Source of the DNA: a virus
Strand: one strand, 5' to 3'
Virus record (IMG/VR): IMGVR_UViG_3300032331_003094
Location: 18,213 to 82,212 of that record
Length of the DNA: 64,000 nt
How positions within the stretch are numbered: position 1 is the stretch's first letter; every line of letters starts with the position of its first letter. The notes under the pieces are model-generated. The model searched no databases. It was not told where the DNA came from and worked only from the letters and a program-made list of their open reading frames with translations. This document shows, one piece after another, positions 25,373 to 30,346 of the stretch. The position numbers were made by a program, and so were the translations under genes.

Positions 25373-25681
25373 ATGGCTATGCGTAAGTTCCTGGCTGACA
25401 AACTCCTGTCATTAGCTACAGCTATTGAACAGGACACAAGCAAGGAGAAGGTTCAGGCTGCAGTGATAGTTGGCCGACGCAAGTTGGCTGACTGGATCCA
25501 GCCTGAGACAAGAACAGTTACTGGTGAACAACTCTTTAAGTTCATGGGTACCTTTAGCAACAAGGACTTAGCTGATGCACAAACTATTGCTGAGCACGCT
25601 CACAAAGACTTAGGCAGAAGCTACAACCAGACATTGGTTGACGTGTTGCTTGAGATGCGTAAAGCAGAACTTGCAAGTTGA
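25373..25681 (+). CDS. Early protein with QLFKFMGTF repeat domain, 102 aa (copy 1)
   Basis: Start taken as ATG 25373 (AAGG 9 nt upstream). The C-terminal half (EQLFKFMGTFSNKDLADAQT, then LGRSYNQTLVDVLLEMRK) is repeated in the next gene. The N-terminal half (FLADKLLSLATAIEQDTSKE) is unique. All helical, probably a small regulatory or inhibitor protein. The pair looks like a tandem gene duplication. Confidence 0.7.
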   Translation: MAMRKFLADKLLSLATAIEQDTSKEKVQAAVIVGRRKLADWIQPETRTVTGEQLFKFMGTFSNKDLADAQTIAEHAHKDLGRSYNQTLVDVLLEMRKAELAS

Positions 25682-25750
25682 TCCGTACAAGCGGGTGACC
25701 AGGTGCAAACCCTGGTCCAACTATTGCCTACAGCGGAGATGGGCACCGCA
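25682..25750 (+). ncRNA. Structured intercistronic element, copy A
   Basis: Contains a CCGTACAAGCGG box, a 6-bp hairpin ACCAGG/CCTGGT (25698-25716) around TGCAAAC, then TATTGCC and a weaker second hairpin. It shares layout and key boxes with the element at 25980-26046, with compensating changes in the stem. Confidence 0.55.
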
Positions 25751-25763
25751 CAGCTCAAGTTCA

Positions 25764-25979
25764 ATGCAGCTTACGTACGATCAACTCTTTAAGTTTATGG
25801 GAACATTCAGTAACCAAGATTTAAATGATGCACAGACTATTGCTGAACATGTTTACCAAAGGTTAGGCAAAAGTTATAACCAATGTTTGGTTAACGTTTT
25901 GGTTGAGATGCGTATGCATCAAGATTCAGAAACGTATGATTCAGCGCCTGAATTAACTTGGCCTGAACTTTACAACTGA
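25764..25979 (+). CDS. Early protein with QLFKFMGTF repeat domain, 71 aa (copy 2)
   Basis: Start taken as ATG 25764. It repeats the second half of the previous gene: DQLFKFMGTFSNQDLNDAQT and LGKSYNQCLVNVLVEMR, about 70 percent identical over 45 residues by eye, then an acidic Trp-containing tail (LTWPELYN). The unique N-terminal half of copy 1 is missing. Function unknown. Confidence 0.7.
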   Translation: MQLTYDQLFKFMGTFSNQDLNDAQTIAEHVYQRLGKSYNQCLVNVLVEMRMHQDSETYDSAPELTWPELYN

Positions 25980-26046
25980 GTCCGTTAAAGCGGCATGCCT
26001 GGGTGCAAACCCCAGGCTCAGTATTGCCACACGCTGAGTGTGGCTT
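25980..26046 (+). ncRNA. Structured intercistronic element, copy B
   Basis: CCGTTAAAGCGG box, then hairpin GCCTGGG/CCCAGGC (25997-26017) around TGCAAAC, TATTGCC, and hairpin GCCACAC/GTGTGGC (26026-26044). The stem pairs differ from copy A but remain complementary. The first hairpin resembles a tRNA T-arm, though no full cloverleaf exists. Confidence 0.6.
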
Positions 26047-26056
26047 AATTCAAATC

Positions 26057-26257
26057 ATGTCACTTATTAAGAACGCATACGTATGTGTTGTGAATGGTGA
26101 ACCAGAACTATTCGAGACGCAGGCAGAAGCTATAGAACATGCTGCGGAACTTAGTTTCCAATGGCATAATTCAACAGCTGATGTACCTGCTCCACGACTG
26201 GCAGTCATGTCAGTTAATGGCTGGTTACAATTACAATCACAACTAGCACTCGTCTGA
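26057..26257 (+). CDS. Hypothetical early protein, 66 aa
   Basis: Start ATG 26057, preceded by an A/C/T-rich leader without a ribosome site. The sequence (YVCVVNGEPELFETQAEAIE, then VMSVNGWL) suggests a small alpha/beta fold. No family recognised. Confidence 0.65.
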   Translation: MSLIKNAYVCVVNGEPELFETQAEAIEHAAELSFQWHNSTADVPAPRLAVMSVNGWLQLQSQLALV

Positions 26258-26304
26258 TGTTTGCCCGGAGGACTTCGGTCCTCCCTGCAGACTTCACTGT
26301 CTGC
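26256..26304 (+). repeat. 49-bp direct repeat, copy 1 (two hairpins)
   Basis: Perfectly identical to 26738-26786. It folds into GGAGGAC/GTCCTCC closed by TTCG and GCAGAC/GTCTGC closed by TTCACT. It starts at the stop codon of one gene and precedes the ATG of the next by 24 nt. Confidence 0.9.
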
Positions 26305-26328
26305 GCTCAACTCAACTCAGTTCTAATC

Positions 26329-26586
26329 ATGAACGTTGCACAAGTTGAACATCTGTTAACCCACGATGCCAGACTGTTGGCTCGCAGGGATTCCAGTGCC
26401 GAGCTGCCTTGTATTGATTGGAACATCGAAGAGCGGCGTCAAGCTGCTCTCGAATTGTTCTATCAGTTTCAAGACGGCATGGCCAAGTTTGAAGACCTGT
26501 TGCCAATCTGTGGACTGCTTCAGAAGAAGGTTGACATCAACCGGATTGCTCTGAAGTGGGAACAGGAATATGGCATCGATGAGTGA
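26329..26586 (+). CDS. Hypothetical early protein, 85 aa
   Basis: Start ATG 26329 after the A/C-rich leader that follows the 49-bp repeat. A charged helical protein (LTHDARLLARRDSSAELPCI, then ALELFYQFQDGMAKFEDLLP). Its stop overlaps the next start (TGATG). No family recognised. Confidence 0.65.
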   Translation: MNVAQVEHLLTHDARLLARRDSSAELPCIDWNIEERRQAALELFYQFQDGMAKFEDLLPICGLLQKKVDINRIALKWEQEYGIDE

Positions 26587-26738
26587 TGGATAACGCATAC
26601 ACTGTTTGGCGCGTGTGGCATGACCAGTCAGTGATTGAGCTAATAGCTCGAACACGGACTGAAGCATTAGTCGCAGGCGCCGAACTACTCAACAAGAAGA
26701 TTGTTGATTTAAACGTGGTGCGAATCTACGACTGGTAG
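26586..26738 (+). CDS. Hypothetical early protein, 50 aa
   Basis: ATG overlaps the stop of the previous gene and the TAG is at 26736-26738, touching the second 49-bp repeat. The protein starts MDNAYTVWRVWHDQSVIELI and has a helical middle. Probably translated by coupling. Function unknown. Confidence 0.65.
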   Translation: MDNAYTVWRVWHDQSVIELIARTRTEALVAGAELLNKKIVDLNVVRIYDW

Positions 26739-26786
26739 ATGTTTGCCCGGAGGACTTCGGTCCTCCCTGCAGACTTCACTGTCTGC
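26738..26786 (+). repeat. 49-bp direct repeat, copy 2 (two hairpins)
   Basis: Identical to 26256-26304, 482 bp away. Here too it begins at a stop codon and leads to a similar A/C-rich leader (AACTCAACTCAGT) before the ATG at 26832. Confidence 0.9.
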
Positions 26787-26831
26787 CGTGGTACGTATGT
26801 ACTACGCCATTAACTCAACTCAGTACTAACC

Positions 26832-27221
26832 ATGACTGATCTTAAGAAGCTCCCTGACTTTCAGCATGTCACCTTCCATGGACGCATTGCTTACATGGAG
26901 AAAGCCGTGCATGAAGGCCAAGAATTCTTGGCAGTAACACTCATGCATACCATTAGTGAGAACACGGATGTCCGTGTGAAGTTCACTAATAGCAACGGTT
27001 TGCTGACTGCATTTATCAATGGCAACCTTGTCATTGGTCAGGAGCTGACCATTGGCGGAACTATCAAAGGCATTCGTTCTTTCTACATGAAAGACGATGT
27101 CCTCACTCCGCTCAAGAATCCAGAGTTCAATGTGCGTGTCATCAATTATGCCTTTGGTGCCAAGCCAAAGGCTGAACCTAAGATGGCACAAGTCACATTA
27201 GAAGAAGCTCTGGTTGCCTGA
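26832..27221 (+). CDS. Putative OB-fold-like early protein, 129 aa
   Basis: Alternating strands (HVTFHGRIAYMEKAVHEG, EFLAVTLMH, VRVKFTNSNG, ELTIGGTIKGIRSFY) suggest a five-strand barrel such as an OB fold, which would suit nucleic-acid binding. The last 25 residues are Lys-rich then acidic. No specific family; the SSB of this phage is a different gene at 38 kb. Leader lacks a ribosome site. Confidence 0.6.
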   Translation: MTDLKKLPDFQHVTFHGRIAYMEKAVHEGQEFLAVTLMHTISENTDVRVKFTNSNGLLTAFINGNLVIGQELTIGGTIKGIRSFYMKDDVLTPLKNPEFNVRVINYAFGAKPKAEPKMAQVTLEEALVA

Positions 27222-27222
27222 C

Positions 27223-27296
27223 GCCTGCACTTAACCCTGCCGTGTGATACGAATTCGTATTGCGCGGTGGGTTTTCTGCAGGCCTCAACACTGAGG
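27223..27296 (+). ncRNA. Intercistronic cruciform and hairpin
   Basis: GCCTGCA (27223-27229) pairs with TGCAGGC (27277-27283). Inside are AACCC-type pairs and the perfect 14-nt palindrome ATACGAATTCGTAT (27247-27260). A second hairpin CCTCA/TGAGG (loop ACAC) follows at once. The palindrome resembles GATACG/CGTATC at 25165-25180. It lies between two early genes. Confidence 0.55.
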
Positions 27297-27332
27297 TCTG
27301 TAACATAACTTAACATCACTCAGGAGGATTCA

Positions 27333-27542
27333 ATGAAACGCATCGTGTCACTTGGCAACAACCGTTACATCCACATGGATTCCTACCGTGGGACCACAGG
27401 GCCTTATCCGTTGGAACCATTCATTGTTGGATTCATTGTTGTTGCCATCAGTGCTATCACGGTTGGTGCATTACTTGGTACTGACATTACCAAAGCACCA
27501 ACTGTGCACATTCCATTCACTAAACCTGTTGCTGGTCACTAA
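27333..27542 (+). CDS. Small membrane protein, 69 aa
   Basis: One of the few early genes here with a strong ribosome site (CAGGAGG, 6 nt). Residues about 28-50 form one membrane helix (PFIVGFIVVAISAITVGALL) after a basic N-terminus. Possibly a host-membrane-targeting early protein; nothing points to a holin specifically. Confidence 0.7.
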   Translation: MKRIVSLGNNRYIHMDSYRGTTGPYPLEPFIVGFIVVAISAITVGALLGTDITKAPTVHIPFTKPVAGH

Positions 27543-27546
27543 TCAC

Positions 27547-27777
27547 ATGAATCAATTCGTTGCACTAATCACTGATGCAACCGGGTCTTATGCCACGGTT
27601 GTAGTCTCAGCTAATACCTGGAGTAATGCCGTCAACCAACTCGAAGATGTTGGTTGTGAGGTGATTGAAAATCAATCAGAAGATTATGAAGGGTATTGGG
27701 ATGAGGATTTGAAAGACGATGGTGTCCTTACGATTAATGAATTGTTAAGCAATTCAGACTTCGTGGCACACCCTTGA
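27547..27777 (+). CDS. Acidic hypothetical protein, 76 aa
   Basis: Start ATG 27547, five nt after the previous stop, leader CTAATCAC. The protein has a strand-helix-strand start (FVALITDATGSYATVVVSAN) and a very acidic second half (ENQSEDYEGYWDEDLKDDG). DNA mimicry is conceivable but not shown. Confidence 0.65.
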   Translation: MNQFVALITDATGSYATVVVSANTWSNAVNQLEDVGCEVIENQSEDYEGYWDEDLKDDGVLTINELLSNSDFVAHP

Positions 27778-27818
27778 CATCGCTTGTATACTGATCACGC
27801 AACCACAACTTAACTCAC

Positions 27819-27992
27819 ATGCTAGTCACTGATCAACTTGATTTCAGCAGCCCTGATCATGTAACGATATGTTCTAAGCATGATCGGTTGACTATCTACA
27901 TCCATGGCAACACTTCATCTGTGCGATTGACTTATCAATTGCAACAGGAAGACAATGGATGTACTCCCCCATTCCCCTTGCAGCAAACGTAG
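27819..27992 (+). CDS. Hypothetical early protein, 57 aa
   Basis: ATG 27819 after the leader AACTTAACTCAC, stop TAG 27990-27992. Starts MLVTDQLDFSSPDHVTIC and contains strands (RLTIYIHGNTSSVRLTYQL). No family recognised. A TTGACA and a TATACT lie at 27774-27793, but with wrong spacing for a standard promoter. Confidence 0.6.
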   Translation: MLVTDQLDFSSPDHVTICSKHDRLTIYIHGNTSSVRLTYQLQQEDNGCTPPFPLQQT

Positions 27993-28021
27993 CTGAAGCT
28001 AGTAGGGGTATGGGGTACCAA

Positions 28022-28076
28022 GGTGTAAGTAATTCTTACACGTTGAATGGACCTGAGCATGTCCTTAAACTGCTCA
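28022..28076 (+). promoter_or_regulatory. Hairpin plus H-type pseudoknot (copy 1)
   Basis: First a 7-bp hairpin GTGTAAG/CTTACAC, then the pseudoknot: stem 1 GGAC (28049-28052) with GTCC (28061-28064); stem 2 TGAGCA (28054-28059) with TGCTCA (28071-28076); linker TTAAAC. The next gene starts 78 nt downstream. One of six related elements. Confidence 0.75.
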
Positions 28077-28154
28077 ACACATAACCTATGTGTTATCAAC
28101 AATCTTAATAAGTGACAGTTATTGAGATTACAACTATCCCATTGCAATTCAACC

Positions 28155-28301
28155 ATGACTTACTCACAGCCAGAACTTGATCGCATCGAAAGTCAAGCCA
28201 CTGCTGATTACTTGGATGTAATGGCAGACTTGGCCTATGAGATGGCTAATGCATTACGTGAAGAATACGAGGATGATCACTATGAAGAAGCAGCAGGTTA
28301 A
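28155..28301 (+). CDS. Acidic helical protein, 48 aa
   Basis: ATG 28155 with leader AATTCAACC, stop TAA 28299-28301. Entirely helical and acidic (QATADYLDVMADLAYEMANA, then EEYEDDHYEEAAG). Its 3' end overlaps the start of a possible membrane protein frame. Function unknown. Confidence 0.6.
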   Translation: MTYSQPELDRIESQATADYLDVMADLAYEMANALREEYEDDHYEEAAG

Positions 28302-28722
28302 CTACGATACCGTCACAGTTATTGTGGCGGTTGTTTACATACTATTCACACTACTCATCCAGGCAATCCAATGGCTCTCTCAACTGAACAACAACTCATT
28401 GCTCAAGCAATCGGCTACGAACCAATCACTGGTGAAGAAGCTGAACAACAGTTCGAACCAGAAGTTAACTACGATCCAAAAGACGGAGGTGTCCCAAAGC
28501 CTGGTAGCATCTACCAGAACAAGCGTGGGACCTACCGTTATTACTGGAAGCCAAGCGGCGGTAACTACACCGCCAAAGACAAAGTTGAACTCGAAGGTTG
28601 GTACGACATCCCGTGCCTCGAAGACCTCGAAGAGTGGAGCTTCGACTCGTACGCGTTCACGCCAGGTGAAGACGAAGTCGAACCAGACCATCCCGACTCT
28701 TGGCTTCGGTTGCTCTACTTGA
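28282..28722 (+). CDS. Possible overprinted membrane protein, 146 aa
   Basis: The frame starts at ATG 28282 with a basic N-terminus and one good membrane helix (VTVIVAVVYILFTLLIQAI), all in DNA not used by the next gene. It then continues 350 nt out of frame over the 118-residue gene as a Ser/Thr/Lys-rich tail. The unique N-terminal helix argues for a real gene; the tail may be a by-product of codon bias. An antisense frame over the same stretch is also open, so openness alone proves little. Confidence 0.35.
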   Translation: MKKQQVNYDTVTVIVAVVYILFTLLIQAIQWLSQLNNNSLLKQSATNQSLVKKLNNSSNQKLTTIQKTEVSQSLVASTRTSVGPTVITGSQAAVTTPPKTKLNSKVGTTSRASKTSKSGASTRTRSRQVKTKSNQTIPTLGFGCST

Positions 28723-28727
28723 TTTGA
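28371..28727 (+). CDS. Acidic hypothetical protein, 118 aa
   Basis: A folded-looking core (PGSIYQNKRGTYRYYWKPSG, then VELEGWYDIPCLEDL) lies between acidic segments, including GEDEVEPDHPD near the end. Codon use matches the early genes. No family recognised. It overlaps a possible membrane-protein frame. Confidence 0.65.
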   Translation: MALSTEQQLIAQAIGYEPITGEEAEQQFEPEVNYDPKDGGVPKPGSIYQNKRGTYRYYWKPSGGNYTAKDKVELEGWYDIPCLEDLEEWSFDSYAFTPGEDEVEPDHPDSWLRLLYLI

Positions 28728-28893
28728 TTAAATATCGGGGGAAGATCGGATAACTTCCGATTATGTACCAGGGATCTGACAAATAAGTATTGTCCATCCC
28801 CCCAAACCCCCGCAACAGCCACTACCAGGAATAATCTTCTATATATAGAAGTTATTTCTTTAATTACACTTCAATCATTCACCAACTAATCAC
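28728..28893 (+). other. Intergenic region with hairpins
   Basis: The 166 nt contain ATCGG/CCGAT-type pairing near 28745-28760 and a long AT-rich hairpin TTCTATATATAGAA (28837-28850) extended by AATAA/TTATT. It may end the upstream transcript or regulate the next gene. No reading frame of note. Confidence 0.4.
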
Positions 28894-29145
28894 ATGACTA
28901 CTGCTGAATTACCTGATGATCTTAATGACTATTACAAGGATAAAGCTAGAGATTTACCAACACGTAAACGTAATAGTGTTGATGACTTGATGCATGTATT
29001 GGACTGTGCAGTCATCGATGCCTTAAACCATGGTGGTTCTAATGAAGCAATCCATGAGGCATTCGAAGCTGTGATCAATCATCCAGACAGCACCTGGTCA
29101 AGGGATGTCCTTAGCTATCGCATACGTCAAGTCCACTATCACTAA
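28894..29145 (+). CDS. Hypothetical early protein, 83 aa
   Basis: ATG 28894 with the A/C-rich leader CCAACTAATCAC. Mixed charge, mainly helical (DVKARDLPTRKRN-type start, then LMHVLDCAVIDALNHGGSNE). Followed by two structured RNA-like segments. No family recognised. Confidence 0.65.
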   Translation: MTTAELPDDLNDYYKDKARDLPTRKRNSVDDLMHVLDCAVIDALNHGGSNEAIHEAFEAVINHPDSTWSRDVLSYRIRQVHYH

Positions 29146-29167
29146 CGTATACGGCAAGGTTAAGAAC

Positions 29168-29244
29168 AGGTTGAGCATGGGATTGGTTCACATTAGAACC
29201 TTGGTCTGGTGCGGCCAGACATCCCATGCTTGATCCATCAACCT
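29168..29244 (+). ncRNA. Candidate structured RNA, four helices
   Basis: AGGTTGA (29168-29174) pairs with TCAACCT (29238-29244). GCATGGGAT (29175-29183) pairs with ATCCCATGC (29221-29229). Two hairpins sit inside: GGTTC/GAACC and GTCTGG/CCAGAC. Nearly every base of the 77 nt is in a helix or short loop. It is not a tRNA. A small RNA or an RNase-processed intercistronic element are possible. Confidence 0.6.
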
Positions 29245-29293
29245 GAATGATGGAACCCAAAGTAAACGCAATCATTGACGAGGATGATTGCAC

Positions 29294-29357
29294 CAGTGGC
29301 CACTGGGTCTTGCAAGACTCGGTCATCGTAACATTTGTTACATGCTCATGGCCACTG
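29294..29357 (+). ncRNA. Candidate structured RNA, three-way junction
   Basis: CAGTGGCCA (29294-29302) pairs perfectly with TGGCCACTG (29349-29357). Inside are GTCT/AGAC (loop TGCA) and GTAAC/GTTAC (loop ATTT). A frame from 29247 to 29480 crosses this segment but is probably not a gene. Confidence 0.5.
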
Positions 29358-29401
29358 CTTGACAACACTGTTAAACTAACCACGCACTCACATTCAAATC
29401 A

Positions 29402-29620
29402 ATGTCCAAACTTAATGACGCACCTAAGCCACGCATCCCTGATGCCGTGGATCAACGCAGGCTTGAAGCTATGCAATTAGTTGCAAAGATGAAAGAGTCT
29501 GCCGATAAGCACGGCATTGGATTTGTTGGTGGATTTATTACACCAGACGGAGAGAAGTTTGTTATGACCAATATGGATGACACTGATACCAAAGCACTCA
29601 TGCCGGAGGATCTTAAATGA
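29402..29620 (+). CDS. Hypothetical early protein, 72 aa
   Basis: ATG 29402 after the leader ACATTCAAATCA. Basic N-terminus, then a helix (LEAMQLVAKMKESADKHGIG) and strands (GFVGGFITPDGEKFVMTN). Its end overlaps the next start (ATGA). No family recognised. Confidence 0.7.
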   Translation: MSKLNDAPKPRIPDAVDQRRLEAMQLVAKMKESADKHGIGFVGGFITPDGEKFVMTNMDDTDTKALMPEDLK

Positions 29621-29814
29621 CTAAGAAATCTATTGTTAACTTTGATAAAACAATCTGTGGTATCAACATCACAGAACGTGGTATCAAATCGTTTACCAAA
29701 TCAATCAAGCTTGGACCGTTTCAACTAACGTTGAACGCCCGTGACTCCGGTATCCGTGGATCGATTTCGATCCCGGGCACTGGGTTGTCCAAGCGCAACA
29801 TTCGACTATTCTGA
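29617..29814 (+). CDS. DUF4236-like protein, 65 aa
   Basis: The C-terminal 45 residues follow the DUF4236 pattern: FTKSIKLGPFQLTLN, a glycine-containing turn, and the signature end SIPGTGLSKR. DUF4236 is a short beta domain of unknown function found in bacteria and phages. It overlaps the preceding gene by 4 nt. Confidence 0.65.
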   Translation: MTKKSIVNFDKTICGINITERGIKSFTKSIKLGPFQLTLNARDSGIRGSISIPGTGLSKRNIRLF

Positions 29815-29824
29815 ACTAACTCAC

Positions 29825-30022
29825 ATGAACTCAACTGAATTCCGCAACATGATCATGGTCATGGACCAGTATGGTGGCTCGTTTGTGTCATCAATTGCAC
29901 AAGCTTTGCGCTTTGCAGATCCGGTCAATCGTCAACGGTTGATCGATGCATTCCCAGATCTTGTTGCAAAGTATGGTCCTAATACCAAGTTCACACAAAT
30001 CAAACAACCTGTGGAGGTTTAA
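29825..30022 (+). CDS. Hypothetical early protein, 65 aa
   Basis: ATG 29825 with leader AACTAACTCAC. Starts MNSTEFRNMIMVMDQYGGSF and is helical, with RFADPVNRQRLIDAFPDLV. Followed after 3 nt by the next gene. No family recognised. Confidence 0.65.
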   Translation: MNSTEFRNMIMVMDQYGGSFVSSIAQALRFADPVNRQRLIDAFPDLVAKYGPNTKFTQIKQPVEV

Positions 30023-30025
30023 CTT

Positions 30026-30286
30026 ATGTCCGTACTAGCCGTTCACGACTTTCGTATAGCAGATGACTATTGCACAGTTGAAGCAGTGGTTGAAGATGCA
30101 GTTCTACTCCATCTCCCAATGGACTATGAACCTGCTGAATTTGGCCCTGGACTTTGTACAGCAAAGTTTAGTGTGGATCCAAAAGAATCAATCCCTGTTA
30201 ATGAAGCTGACTTCTGTAGCTATCTTGATTCACTCAATCTCGATTGGCGACTGGTCGAAGCTGATAACTCCGATCTAGACAATTGA
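30026..30286 (+). CDS. Acidic hypothetical protein, 86 aa
   Basis: Starts MSVLAVHDFRIADDYCTVEA and stays acidic to the end (LVEADNSDLDN). GTGGAGG lies a few bases before the start, so it has a ribosome site unlike many neighbours. Six nt after its stop a pseudoknot begins. Function unknown. Confidence 0.65.
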   Translation: MSVLAVHDFRIADDYCTVEAVVEDAVLLHLPMDYEPAEFGPGLCTAKFSVDPKESIPVNEADFCSYLDSLNLDWRLVEADNSDLDN

Positions 30287-30291
30287 TTAAC

Positions 30292-30319
30292 CGTCCTGAG
30301 CATGACGTTAAACTGCTCA
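30292..30319 (+). promoter_or_regulatory. H-type pseudoknot (copy 2)
   Basis: Stem 1 CGTC (30292-30295) with GACG (30304-30307); stem 2 TGAGCA (30297-30302) with TGCTCA (30314-30319); linker TTAAAC. Compared with copy 1, stem 1 changed on both sides from GGAC/GTCC to CGTC/GACG. The PcfJ-like gene starts 27 nt downstream. Confidence 0.8.
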
Positions 30320-30346
30320 ACACTACTAACTCACTACGAATTTACT

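Noticed and set aside
25682-26046. Possible tRNA genes because of T-arm-like hairpins
   Set aside because: No acceptor, D or anticodon arm can be formed around them.
29247-29480. Plus-strand frame of 77 codons
   Set aside because: It runs through the three-way-junction RNA and the start of the next gene and has no ribosome site or family resemblance.
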